From positions 405,367,389 through 405,431,388 of the forward strand of contig NC_081408.1 of NCBI RefSeq assembly GCF_030272615.1: a DNA stretch of 64,000 nucleotides, read 5' to 3'. Made by a program: the position numbers and the translations under genes. Under the pieces are notes generated by a model. The model was given only the letters and a program-made list of their open reading frames with translations, was not told where the DNA came from and did no database searches. Positions 1 to 10,668 of the stretch are shown here, piece by piece; within the stretch, counting starts at the first letter, position 1; every line of letters begins with the position of its first letter. The DNA comes from Cryptomeria japonica. Taxonomy: Eukaryota; Streptophyta; Pinopsida; Cupressales; Cupressaceae.

Positions 1-1050
1 CATGCAAGACTGGAAAGTAGTAGGATCATTAGTCAATCTGAAGGGCATAACCAGAAATTTGTAGTGTCCATAGTGACCACTGAAAGCTGTCTTATACTCT
101 AATCTAATGATACCTAGACCAAAGATTAATCTTAGAGAAATATATTGCACCATGAAGTTCATCGATGAGATTGTTGATGTTGGGAATTTGATGTCAGTTT
201 TAATTGTTTTCTTATTAAGTGCTTGATAATCAATGCACATCTTCATTGTCCCATCGTTCTTGACCAGCACTATGGAAGAAGAAAAAGGACTTGAACTAGG
301 CCTAATGTGCTTCACATCAAGCAGCTCTTGAATTACTTTTTATCCTCTTGTATCTCTTTGGGTGATAGTAAGAGTAGTAATCATTAGCTTAGCTCCCTCC
401 TCAAGCTCTATCACATGCTCAAATCCTCTCTTTGGTGGTCTATCTAGAAGAATATCGCTGAAAACCACGCTATGCTTGTCCATAATAGATTGAATATCGA
501 CATGATAAGCCTTCGTTTTATCCTAAGGATCTTTAGAAGAACTGAAACATTGGGCTAGCCACACAACATTGCGATGACAAAAGATGTTCTCCATCCTCAT
601 AGCTGTAACGATCCGGGATGCACTATTTGATATGCCACAAAGAACAACCTTCTTACTATTTGCCTTGAATTTCGATTCCATATTCTGAAAGTTCTGTGAA
701 TATCTTCCCAATGAGTGCAACCATTGAACCTCCAAAACAACAGTAATATCCTTGATTTCTACCACATAGAAATCATCTGCAATTGTATATTTTCCCAAGG
801 CAATAACCAATTGGGGAACCCTCTTAGTGCAAGTCATGGTAAACCCGTCCATCACACTAGAACCCTCAAAATTCTCCATTTGTAGGCCTCTTGGCCTCCA
901 AGACTTCATTTATGAAATTATGGGTTGCCCCACTGTCCATCAAGACTATAACTTGTTGCCCTTGTAAAACTCCTCTCACCCTAAAAAAATTATGCTTAGG
1001 ATACTTGAAAATGTAGCAATAAAGCCTCCCTTAATACCCCCTGAAGTGTG
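1..1050 (-). pseudogene. Ty3/gypsy protease and reverse transcriptase fragment (element A)
   Basis: On the minus strand, about 905-1000 encodes a retropepsin active site reading LMDSGATHNFI. The stretch down to about 523 is the rest of the protease-linker region. Below about 340 comes the start of a reverse transcriptase, with motifs close to VLVKNDGTMKMCIDYQALNK and then LVMPFRLTNDPTTFQ at the window edge. This order is typical of plant Ty3/gypsy pol. The frame is broken several times (for example a stop near 523), so it is a relic. The fragment runs off the left window edge, and on the right it stops at 1050, where element B is inserted; the same element resumes as gag at 10669. Function is certain at family level, lineage is not. 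Confidence 0.85.
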
Positions 1051-1332
1051 TGTTGGTGGCAATATTGTACGAGAATAAAACTAGTTAATTAAGTTGTATT
1101 TGTCCTTGTTAGTTTGGTAACCGAGGGATGGTAGTTACGGGTGCGACGGTTGCCCCTCGCACCCCCTCGGTACCTTTATATACCTTGAAAGGTAACTTGT
1201 AAAGATACACATGATTATGAATGGAATAATATCTCTTATATTTGCGTGATCTTATCTGGTATTTATGGCATTGTTGTTTTGAATTGAGTATCTCATCTGT
1301 ATGTTCTAAACCGTTCACCCAGAGGGTAAACA
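1051..1332 (+). repeat. 5' LTR of element B
   Basis: Direct repeat of 10387-10668, 282 bp, TG...CA termini. It contains a TATA-like box TATATA at 1177-1182 preceded by a C-rich stretch. It is followed directly by the primer site and preceded by the GTGTG target duplication. 270 of 282 positions match the 3' copy by my count. Confidence 0.95.
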
Positions 1333-1334
1333 TC

Positions 1335-1347
1335 CGGCGCTGTTGCC
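1335..1347 (+). other. Primer binding site, tRNA-Asp type
   Basis: The sequence CGGCGCTGTTGCC directly after the 5' LTR resembles the TGGCGCCGTTGCC used by Athila-type elements, which is complementary to the 3' end of plant tRNA-Asp. At least two positions have drifted. Which tRNA is used is inferred from this similarity. Confidence 0.65.
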
Positions 1348-1392
1348 AAAATTTATCTGGAGCATGGGAGTATACTACATGGCACACGGATA

Positions 1393-3490
1393 ATGGGACA
1401 ACCATTGGCCGAAGGGACGAGTAGTAACCTGCACGAAGAACTTGAAGAACTATTCGATGGAGAACTAGCACTCATGAAGGATTTCTCCTGCATCCTCCAG
1501 GTGGCGATTGAAACACACGTACGAAGGGAAGCCACCACCGAGGATGTTCTAGAGGACGCTGTGTGGAGTGCGCTTGGTGTAAGCCCGACGGTAAATCAGT
1601 TGATGAGCAATTTGCCCAGCCTTCTGGCACAGGCATTTTTGGCTCTCCAAAGCCGTAGGGAAGAGACCCATTGGGAGAATCGACACCAGCAAATCCTACG
1701 GGAGTTTCATGAGCGCCAAGAGGAGCACAATGAAATTGACCGAGGGATGAATAATCCGTGAATGTGTACGGGCAAAGGAGAATAAAACAAGAATACCCCC
1801 ACTGTAGTGACATACATTGTATACCAGGGATGAATTAATAAAAGTGTTCTTTTCAATATGATGCCTTGTTCTATTGCATTAAGAGAATTTAGAATTAATG
1901 CCCAATCTGCTAAATAAGGATAAAAACAAGAAGGAATACATAGGGGACTCTGAAGCCGCCCAATGAGCATTAATTCTCGAGCAACAAGCAGAATGTAGAA
2001 GGAGATTCAGGAGGATTGCCAAGGAAGGAAGCGGTGGAAATGGCAATAATGGCTCTGGTGAGGGCCAAGAGTCCGTGCTAATTGAAACCACGAGGAAACG
2101 GTTGTGGGATCTGTCCCTAACATTGGAAGAGATCGGTGACCGGAGTACGGTAGAGCCGTACATGCCATACAAAGGTGCCGAGACCAGGAGGGAAGACGAG
2201 ACAAAGACCGAGAACAGAGAGGCGGAAGATATTGGTGTGACCGAAGGTGTCGGGATGACACAAGTTCACGGTAGTAGAAGCAATCTGTTCGGGGTAGGCT
2301 CATCACACCTTGGTAGTCAGAGCAACTTGGCGGGACCCAATAGACCAAATCTCGGAGTACCTTCGAGAGGACTAGTATCTGGAGGAGTTCCCAGAGGAAA
2401 GACCGGGCCGCCCCCAAGGAACATAATGGCGAATCGGTAGAAATTGCCGAAGTTCACCGGAGATGGGAAAGAAGACCCCGTACATGTGAAACAATTTGGT
2501 TGGCCAATGGCGTGGTCGACACGGCCTAATGGGTGGTGCAATTTTCCGCCACCCTACGAGGAGTATCCATCGATTGGTACTCGGATGCTAACAAAACCCA
2601 ACTGACAACTTGGGATGCATTGCACAAAGCCTTCGAAAGGGAGTTTCGACTCAGAGATGATAATGAAATTGTAGCAGAAATCTTGAGCACCAAGCAAGGG
2701 AAAAGTGAGACCATCCGTGCATATAGCTGACGCCTCAAGGAATTGTTGGAGAGAATGGATAATCAGCCCGACGATGGGTTAAAGAAAAGGTGGTTTGTGG
2801 AGGGCCTAAAATCGTCACTCAGAAGAAAAATGAAAATTGTACCCCCCACATCCTACGACGATGCCTATAACCGGGCAATGGACCTGGAGAGTGAAGGGAA
2901 GACATCCAGGAAAAAGAAAGACATATCCTCAGAAGAGGAGGACTCCTCTGACGGAAGTAGCAGCGACGAGGGGTCGAGTAAAAAGGTACAAGCTCTTCAA
3001 AAAGATATGCACCACATGATGAAGGAATTCAAGAGCATGAAGGGAAGCACCAACAAAAATGAGGAAGTATGGTGCGCATAATGCAAGGAGGAAGGTCACA
3101 CAAAAGGCTCGTCCAAAAAAGGCCTTCTGCGATATTTGCCAAGTGCTGGGACATTCTACCAAAGAATGTCCCTACAACATGAAGACACGCGGGAACCAAG
3201 TACTCTTCACCCAAGAGCAGCCGTCAGCGACGACAGGCACATCGCAACCTCAAGCCAACACCACGACATCATCTGGTGGGTACAAAAGTAACTGAAGGGG
3301 AGGAAGAGGCAACAATAATGACAACAATAATCGGAGTCGAATGCAGTATGATGCCAAGGGACGATCGATGATTTAGTGTCGGGTATGCAACCAGTGGGGA
3401 TACTTTGCGCAGGATTGCAAGAAAGAGGAGGCATCACAACACTTGTGCAGATGGTGTGGTCCTGGAGACCACGATGAGACAAATTGCCCC
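1393..3490 (+). pseudogene. gag of element B with a row of zinc knuckles
   Basis: Decayed capsid/nucleocapsid gene spread over two frames. The first 122 codons (1393-1761) are a glutamate-rich N-terminal part. 2533-3081 carries the retrotransposon gag core (a stretch like VSIDWYSDANKTQLTTWDALHKAF at about 2563-2630, then FRLRDD). An acidic serine-rich linker (about 2920-2980) follows. Four knuckle-like motifs come next: one at about 3070 with a stop inside and the last Cys lost, CDICQVLGHSTKEC at about 3130, CRVCNQWGYFAQDC at about 3377 with Tyr for the His, and CRWCGPGDHDETNC at 3446. In-frame stops lie at 1759, 2438, 2527, 2728, 3079, 3293 and 3374, with frameshifts near 2495 and 3110. The product would package element RNA into virus-like particles; this copy cannot make it. 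Confidence 0.85.
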
Positions 3491-4492
3491 AAGCCAGGGG
3501 TTAACCTCCTCAACATTGAAAAGATTGGTGAGAAAGAAGTACTGGTAATTACCCGCGCTCAGACCAAAAAGGCCACTTATCTAGAACCCCGTACGAAGGA
3601 GAGATTACGGGAAGCAAAAGCCAATATTGAGCGTGAGATGACGACCGAACGACGGAACAAAGAGGTGGTGAGTACATCATCCTGTACGGAAGCCGAAAAT
3701 AACATAATTGGGCAAGGACTGCAGATGGAAGTGCCTATAAGGGTAAAGGACCTTCTAGAGACAATGCCGTAGTTGAGAACCGCCTTTTTTAGTTCCATAC
3801 AAACCACTACGCAGGCACCTTCGCATGCTACATGGGCGGAAGTTCCGGTCAGCTCCTCGGCTGACCCAACGTTGTTGGCCTTAAATAGTGGTTGGCATCC
3901 TGCGGTAGTAGAGATGGGAATTCTCGGGGCTATCCTCAAAGACACCATCGTGGACGGAGGTTCGGGGGTGAATGTATTGCCAAAGGATACGTGGAAGAAG
4001 CTTGGGAAGCCAACACTATGGCCACCCACGTTCAACTTGGTAGGTGCAGAGCAGCACGACATCAAGCCACTCGGCAACCTGATGGCCCAGCCGGTGACCA
4101 TCGGCACACAACCCTTCCTACTAGATTTTGTGGTAATCCCACTCAAGAAGAAGGGGTACGACGCCATCTTAGGGAGAGGGTGGCTGGTTACAGCAAAGGT
4201 GAACCACGACTGGAAGAACACCCTTTCCATGGAGAAAGGGGGGTGGAAGTACACCATTGATCTGAGGACCTAGGTTGTCGGTGAGGAACTTGCGTCATCT
4301 GACTCAGATTCGGAGGATTCAAAGAGATGGGAGTGGGACTCTTATGAAGGTAAAGACGAGAGGGAACCAAACGAGGAAGGAGTGCTTGAACTTGGTGGAT
4401 GTTCAGAAGATGACACTTCCTCACTGAATGGACTCTTCTACTGGCAAATGGAAGACTATGAAGTGTTTCACCCTGCTTGTCACATGCTATAG
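3491..4492 (+). pseudogene. Protease region of element B
   Basis: An aspartic protease domain follows the last zinc knuckle in the same frame. The active-site stretch reads IVDGGSGVNVLP at about 3950-3985, followed by a flap and a core ending LGRGW at about 4170. The D-G-G-S form instead of D-S/T-G is seen in some plant Ty3 lineages, so it need not be a defect. An acidic linker (about 4290-4480) leads toward RT. In-frame TAG codons at 3770, 4271 and 4490 break it. Each fits a CAG glutamine codon changed by one C-to-T transition. Confidence 0.82.
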
Positions 4493-6100
4493 ATTGAGGA
4501 GAAGCCAGGCGAGGAGTTTCTGCCAGATTACACGGAGTACAAGGAGGGAGACGCCAAAGTAAATGATGTTCCGGCGTACGATTTTTCAAAGGATAGAACA
4601 ATGCGGTACGAAGACCCCACCGTGAAGGAGACAAACTTAGGAGACACTGCCAACCCTCGAAATATTTGGGTAGGCGACGATTGGAGTCCGGTGCTGAAGG
4701 CCACAGCATTCAAATTCTTCTTGGAATACAAGGACGTATTCGCGTGGTCCTACAAGGATCTCAAGGGGGTCTCGCCAGAAATGTGTGTCCATCGAATACC
4801 ATTGGTCCTGGGAGGCCAACTGGTACGGAAGAGGCTGTACCGAATGAATAAAAACTATGCTGCCAAAGTGAACGAAGAGATCGAACGGATGCTGGAGGCC
4901 GACATCATATTTCGGGTGGAGACAAGTGAGTGGGTCTCGCCAATTGTGATCTCACTCAAGAAGGCGGCCAACCAGATCCGCATTTGCGTGGATTTTCGGT
5001 GCCTCAACGCAGTCACCATCAAGGACCCGTTTCCCATACCCTTCACAGACAGTATCCTGGAGGAGGTGGCTGGCCATGAAATGTACTCATTTCTCGACGG
5101 CTTTTCAGGATACAACCAGATTTCGATAGCTGAGGAGGATAAGTTGAAGACCACCTTTGTGGTGGAGGATGGAGTCTATGCGTACAACCGGATGCCGTTC
5201 GGGTTGTGCAATGCACCCGCAACCTTCTAGAGGATAGTCCTTCACATCTTCAATAAGATGTCGGTGGGAAATTTTAAAGCCTTTTTGGATGACTGTTCAA
5301 TTTTCAGTAGCGAAGACTCTCACTTGGTAGCACTAAGAGAGTGCATGGAGAGATGCTGGAGGGCGAGGCTCGCCTTAAATCCACGGAAATGCAGATTCAT
5401 GGTACCACAAGGGAAGTTGCTGGGTCATATTGTTTGTAAAGATGGACTAAAAACTAACCGGGATAAGGTACGGGTAATTGTCAAAATGGAATCGCCCATT
5501 GATGTGACGGGAGTCAAGTCATTTTTGGGACACATCGGATATTACCGAAAGTTCATTAAGAACTTTGCCCAACTTTCATTTCCTTTGGACAAACTCACAA
5601 GGAATGGCGAACCGTACATATGGGAATCAGCGCAAGGGGAAGCATTCGATGAACTCAAGAGGAGATTGGTGGCAGCACCCATTCTGGCTTATCCAAACTG
5701 GGACTGAGAATTCCACGTACACGTGGATGCCTCGAACTATGCCATTGGGGCTACATTGGTGCAAGAAGGGGGACATGGGTTGGATCATCCCATCTACTTT
5801 GCCAGTCGGTTTATGTCGAAGGCCGAGAAGAACTATAGTACCATCGAGAGGGAAGCCCTCAGAATGGTCTATGCCGTACAGAAATTTCGACACTACTTGC
5901 TAGCGACACCCTTCACTTTCTATGTGGACCACCAAGCTTTGATGTACCTGGTAAACAAACCCATCATCCAAGGCAGGATAAGCAGGTGGCTACTACTCCT
6001 TCAGGAGTTCACGTTCACAATAATTGTACGGCCAAGCAAGAGCCATGTCATTGCTGACCAATTGTCCCGGATCAGGTCCAGGGAGCCGCTAGAGGGGGTG
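4493..6100 (+). pseudogene. Reverse transcriptase and RNase H of element B
   Basis: RT motifs appear in order: RLYRMNKNYAAKVNEEI, ICVDFRCLNAVT (about 4985), FLDGFSGYNQISIAEEDKLKTTF (about 5090-5155), MPFGLCNAPATF ending in a stop at 5228, and the catalytic box FLDD at 5282-5293. The connection has HIGYYRKFI (about 5530). RNase H follows with HVHVDAS (first Asp, about 5720), EREAL (Glu, about 5850), YVDHQAL (Asp, about 5925) and IADQLSR (last Asp, about 6050). All RNase H catalytic acids are still present. Only two in-frame stops interrupt (TAG 5228, TGA 5705). F-x-D-D in place of Y-x-D-D is usual in Athila and Tat relatives. Confidence 0.92.
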
Positions 6101-7444
6101 AATGACGACTTTCCAGATTCCCACCTGTTCAAGATTGCAGTACTACCACCATGGTATACTGCCATCGGGAAATATCTCTCCACCTTTGTATTCCCCCAAG
6201 GCATGCCACCGGGAGAACGAAGAAAACTCGTGTTGAGAAGCCGCACATTCTAGCTGATTAATGGTTTATTGTATAAAATGGGACCCGACGAGGTGTTACA
6301 TCGATGTGTGATGGAGGAAGAGGTGCCAAGCGTCTTGATGGAGGCACATGAGGGGCCCGCGGGAGGCCATATGGGACCGGACACTACGGCAAGAAAGGTG
6401 TTGCTAGCAGGCTTCTGGTGGCCCACATTGTATAATGATGCGAGAGAATGGGTAGTAGGTTGTGATACGTGTCAAAGAGCGGGGAGGCCGCTGAAAAGGG
6501 ATTTCATGCCCCTTAACCCTTCGCATCCTCAAGAACTATTCGAGCGCTAGGGGCTGGATTTTATTGGGCCACTCAAGGCTAGCCGCGCTAGGAGGTGTCG
6601 CTACATTGTGGTAGCCACGAAATATCTAACCAAGTGGGTTGAAGCGCGGGCCCTACATGACAACTCCGCCGTAAGTACAACAAGATTCATCTATGAGCAA
6701 GTTATTACACGATATGGGATCCCTATGCAGTTGACCAGTGACAGGGATGGACACTTTGTGAACCACGTTATCAAACTCCTCACTACTGAATTTAAGATTT
6801 TCCATTCATTGTCTAGCCCCTATTACCCGCAAGCCAATGGGCAGGCCGAGGCTACCAACAAGATTCTCGTGGGGGTAATCTATAAGTCTTGCGGTGTCAA
6901 GGGAGAAGACTGGGAAGAAAAATTACCTTCGGTCTTGTGGGCCTACCGCACAACCTACAAGGTGACCATCGGCCAGATTCCATTCCAACTCATGTACGAA
7001 CAAGAAGCTGTCGTGCCAACGGAATTCATGGTGCCAAGCCTCCGCATTGCAGTGGAGAACAGACTCGGGGATATGGAGAGCCCAAGGGAGAGATTGTATG
7101 CCTTGAGCAAGCTGGATGAAAAAAGAATGATGGCACAATGGGCCACAAAGGCAGCCCAACAAAGACGGAAGGTCTGGCATGACAAGCATCTTAGGCGAAT
7201 GAAGTTTACTCTGGGACAATTAGTGTTGAAATTCAATGGGAGGAACAAAATCAAACCTGGAAAATTTAAAGAACGATGGCTAGGCCCCTTCAAGGTACGC
7301 GAGGTCAATGCCAACGGGGCGATTAAGTTGTGTACGCTCGACGGGAAGGAGGTGCCAGACGCCGTCAATGGGTCGAAATTAAAACAGTATTACGAACAGA
7401 GGCGGGCGACCGATCTCGAATCAGCCGGAAGAAATAATCATTAG
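6101..7444 (+). pseudogene. Integrase of element B
   Basis: An N-terminal zinc-binding segment lies at about 6340-6480 (HEGPAGGH, then CDTCQRAG). The DDE core follows: LDFIGP at about 6553, TSDRDGHF at about 6737 and NGQAEATNK at about 6835, with the typical SSPYYPQANGQ context. The C-terminal part has LGPFKVREV at about 7280. No chromodomain is visible. The reading ends at a TAG at 7442. In-frame TAGs at 6251 and 6548 break it; the second replaces the Trp normally preceding G-L-D-F-I-G-P. Integrase would insert the cDNA; the DDE residues are intact in this copy. Confidence 0.92.
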
Positions 7445-7529
7445 AGGAAAACCAAAAACAAAAACCGTACGGTCGTACGAGTCCGTACGACAGGTGACCG
7501 TACAGGAAAAAAAACCGAAAAAGTGCACC

Positions 7530-7675
7530 ATACGGTGGCACTCACCGAACGGTGGGGCCCACGCGTCCACCGTGCGGTGGAGCCCGCGTGCCCACCGTGC
7601 GGTGGAGCACGACGTGCCCACCGTATGATGGAGCCCGCCTGCCTATCGTGCGGTGGAGCACGTGCCCCCGCGCAC
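7530..7675 (+). repeat. GC-rich tandem repeats with internal dyads
   Basis: About six tandem units of 25-26 bp share the core CCACCGTGCGGTGGAGC; the first and fifth are weaker. Each core is itself an imperfect palindrome (CCACCG, two bases, CGGTGG). Just upstream (7466-7502) are further palindromic GTACG-rich words. The block is far richer in G+C and CpG than the surrounding element. It separates pol from the accessory ORF and ends at a TATA-like box. Confidence 0.85.
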
Positions 7676-7676
7676 C

Positions 7677-7684
7677 TTATATAC
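7677..7684 (+). promoter_or_regulatory. TATA-like box before the accessory ORF
   Basis: TTATATAC lies at the end of the GC-rich repeat block, about 285 bp before the accessory ORF start. The setting resembles the element's own LTR promoter, where a C-rich stretch also precedes TATATA (1177-1182). This suggests, but does not show, an internal promoter for the accessory ORF. Confidence 0.4.
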
Positions 7685-7964
7685 CCCGCACACACACAAA
7701 CCTACCGTGCAACCCATAGGCCGTACAAACGGAGGAAGGAAATTGTGGAAGGAGAGCAGAACAGTAGGCCGTACACCGTACGTTGACATTTGGAAGGAAG
7801 TGACACGTGTAAGAGGGTTAAAAAACTATAAAAGCCGATTAAGGGAATTAATCGAGGATTAATGGACACAAACAGGAATAAGGCGGCAAGGAACATCAGA
7901 ATCCAGTAAGGACACAGGCAAGCGAGTTTTGCCATCTTGTGTGCGTATTGCACGCAGCCTCGGG

Positions 7965-10298
7965 ATGAGCAACACTCAAAAAAGCAAGAAGCATCATCCA
8001 AAAACCCAGTCGACAAAGGACAAGGAAGAGGTAACAGCGGACAATATTGTGTTTGAGGGTCTTAATGGAATAGACTGCAGGAATTGGTGGGCGAAGACAC
8101 CTCACGACGACCTAATAAAGAAAAATCTTTGCCACGCACAGGTACATTGGGCGGTCCAAATGCCAGTTTTTTGCATAAAAGATTTTGAGGTAGTTTTGTG
8201 TGCCATGATTGGCACCTATGATAGACACTGCCACCAGTCTGTATTTGACTACTAGCACTAGCGGATAACTGTTTCCTTCACGACAAGCGAGTTCAGAAGG
8301 GTTTTTGGCATACCTGTGGTGAAAGGGAAAAAAATTGATACTTCGTAGAAAATCACTCCAGACGTTCGTGCCACCTTGCTACAGTTGATGTTGCGGGATA
8401 ACCTCTCACAAGCATAAAAAGATAGCCTCAAAAGTGTTGGTAAAAGTAGGGGGGTCATGAAAGCATTTTTGGCGAAGGGAGTATGGAGATGCTTGCTGTC
8501 TATAGTAAAGAGTCGCCTTACAGGTGCCAACTGCGCGTTTGATATAGCTATCGCACAAATTGTGTTGATGAATGGGCTGCACAATGGAGTGATGTATGAT
8601 TGGGCATCGCTGTTGGCGGATAGGATGGACGAATTCATGACCCTCCAGTATAAGAAATTTTACATGCCACATCACGCCATTGGGTTATTTCTTGATGTAG
8701 TCCGCACACACATTACCCCAGGGTCACAGCCATTGGAGCCACAGGGTCGTGTTGCACCGGACCAACCGCCTATATTTTACTGGTCGCATTTGGATGTCTT
8801 GGCACATGGCACTGAGGCACGTTTGGTCACTAAAAGGAAGAAGCCCGCCATGTTAGAAACACAGTTCGACACATAAGAGTTTGACGCAGAGGAGGATGCT
8901 GATAGCGGCAGGGAGGAATCCGCCCACACCTCCCAGGTGAGCGGAGGGAGTTTCTGGTTGGCAGGTAGAGGGGGTGACCAGTTGCCTGAAGAGGAGGTAA
9001 TGGAATCGGTAGGCACAAAAGGGTCCGCACCAGCCAGTACTGCTCTAGCATCGCACTTGACTCGGGTCCAGTTTACACCAACATGCTTATCGGAGACTTG
9101 TCAGTTGGTGGTGCCACGGTCATTCGGGACAGTTAGCGTAGTCACCACGGTGCCAGTACCTAGCTTTAAGCAGCCTCAGGTGACGATCGCTATGACACTA
9201 CTGAGGGTCGAGACCACAATAGGGATCGACTCTGGGGTGGCCTCAGTTCAACAGGATGGGCCGGGTATCTTGGCGGTTGTGGGGGCTTTCATGGAGCAGG
9301 ATGTGCCGGGTGTGCCAGGTTATATGCAGGAGGTAATGATGGAAGCAGACACTCTCAAGGATGACCTCAGTGCTTGGTTGAGCCGCTACTAGCTCACACC
9401 CGTGGCACTTGTAGGCGAGGCCGCTCTATCTCCAGGCAGGGAGATGCATTCTCTCGATATCATTGATCTCGATGAAGGGAGTTCTCCCAGTAGTAGGGTG
9501 CTTCAAAGGGTTGCTTCACCCCCAACGGATGTAGTAACCAGTCCCTACAGAGAGGAGGGAGTGACTGTGGGAGTGTAGCAGGGTGTGGGAGAGTTTAAGC
9601 AGTTCATTGCCGAGATGACTCTAGGAGCGCAACGGCTTGTGACCTCTGCGAGACTCCAAGAGGATGCCGCCGTGGTCGAGCGGATGGAGAGGTTGTTGAC
9701 TTTTGTCTGCACCGGATGCAGAGAAGAGTTTGTGAGGTGTTTTGAGTTTGTTGGGTGGCCTGAGACGGAGAACTTGGGGATGCTGGAGGCTTGGCGCCTC
9801 ATTGAGGGGGTTGGCAAGACCCGGATGCAGTCCTTATTGAGAGAGGTGGACCAGGCCTTCCGAGAAGGCTATCTGGAGCTCCGAAGGACACAACATATGG
9901 CATCCACAACCGAGGCCTTGCGTGTAGCAGCAACAACGGCTCAGGAGGAGCTGGCTGCCAGGTTTCAGGAGGTTGAGGCTACATTGGCACAGACTCGGAT
10001 AGCAATGGACGTTCTGGTAGCAGATAAGTCTATCTTGGTTATGCAGCTGGAAGAGGAAAGGGCATCCAGAGCTCTGTTAGAGACTCGATTGGTCAGTGCA
10101 CTGGGGAGCGTCGACAAGAAGGATAAGGAGGTGTTGGAGGCAGCCTATATGGTTAAGACTGCAATGGAGAGGCAGATGGTGGCAGAACGAGATCTGAAGA
10201 GGACTGAACAGGTGTACGAGCTGCGTGGGCGATTGGCTTCCACCACTACACCACCACCGGTGCCTTCTTCATCAGGGACGCCCTCTGCACCCCGTTAG
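7965..10298 (+). pseudogene. Post-pol accessory ORF of element B
   Basis: One continuous frame of 777 codons from ATG at 7965 to TAG at 10296, broken by seven in-frame stops (8253, 8259, 8346, 8415, 8874, 9390, 9576) but with no frameshift. Every stop is TAG or TAA and could be a former CAG/CAA. The N-terminal part (to about 8720) resembles the helical domain often labelled putative plant transposon protein, with a recognisable WASLLADRMDEF then KKFYMPHHAIGLFLDV pattern at about 8609-8700. The middle is low complexity. The last 240 codons (about 9585-10250) are rich in Ala, Glu, Leu and Arg and look like a long coiled coil, followed by a Pro/Ser/Thr tail. I see no signal peptide or membrane segment, so an envelope role is not supported. 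Position matches the env-like ORF slot of Athila elements. Function unknown. Confidence 0.7.
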
Positions 10299-10375
10299 TT
10301 TTTGATTTTGGGTTCTGTTGTAGCAATGTATTCCCCATTTTGTTGTAAGTCGTCTGGAGATGACCTTTCTTTTTT

Positions 10376-10386
10376 GGGGGGGATGA
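10376..10386 (+). other. Polypurine tract of element B
   Basis: A run of seven G, then ATGA, sits directly before the 3' LTR, after a T-rich stretch. This is the expected plus-strand primer site. Confidence 0.8.
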
Positions 10387-10668
10387 TGTTGGCGGCAATA
10401 TTGTATGAGAATAAAACTAGTTAATTAAGTTGTATTTGTCCTTGTTAGTTCGGTAACCGAGGGATGGTAGTGACGGGTGCGACGGTTGCCCCTCGCACCC
10501 CCTCAGTACCTTTATATACCTTGGAAGGTAACTTGTAAAGACACACATGATTATGAATGGAATAATATCTCTTATATTTGCGTGATCTTATCTGGTATTT
10601 ATAGCATTGTTGTTTTGCATTGAGTATCTCATATGTATATTCTAAACCATTCACCCAGAGGGTAAACA
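10387..10668 (+). repeat. 3' LTR of element B
   Basis: 282-bp direct repeat of 1051-1332, TGTTGG...AAACA, followed by the GTGTG target duplication at 10669-10673. Confidence 0.95.

Larger units (their letters stand above)
1051..10668 (+). mobile_element. Complete Athila-like Ty3/gypsy LTR retrotransposon (element B), nested in element A
   Basis: The element is bounded by two 282-bp LTRs beginning TGTTGG and ending AAACA. A perfect 5-bp target duplication, GTGTG, lies at 1046-1050 and 10669-10673. Order: LTR, tRNA-Asp-type primer site, gag, protease, RT, RNase H, integrase, GC-rich repeat block, accessory ORF, purine tract, LTR. The LTRs differ at 12 positions by eye (9 transitions, 3 transversions, no gaps), about 4.3 percent. 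It interrupts a minus-strand gypsy relic between its gag and protease. The pol sequence style (FLDD RT box, spacer before integrase), the tRNA-Asp-like PBS and the post-pol ORF point to the Athila side of the non-chromodomain lineages. The LTRs are very short for that group. About 21 in-frame stops and several frameshifts make it non-functional. Confidence 0.93.

Noticed and set aside
7441-7695. Pro/Arg-rich minus-strand frames over the GC-rich block
   Set aside because: By-product of the 25-bp repeats read on the other strand; no domain and no relatives expected.
1393-10298. Frequent TAG codons as a sign of stop codon reassignment (TAG read as Gln)
   Set aside because: TAA and TGA stops and frameshifts are also present, the host is a plant nuclear genome, and other elements here show the same transition bias; decay explains it better.
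7965-10298. Retroviral-type envelope gene
   Set aside because: Position fits, but no signal peptide, membrane segment or cleavage-like motif can be seen.
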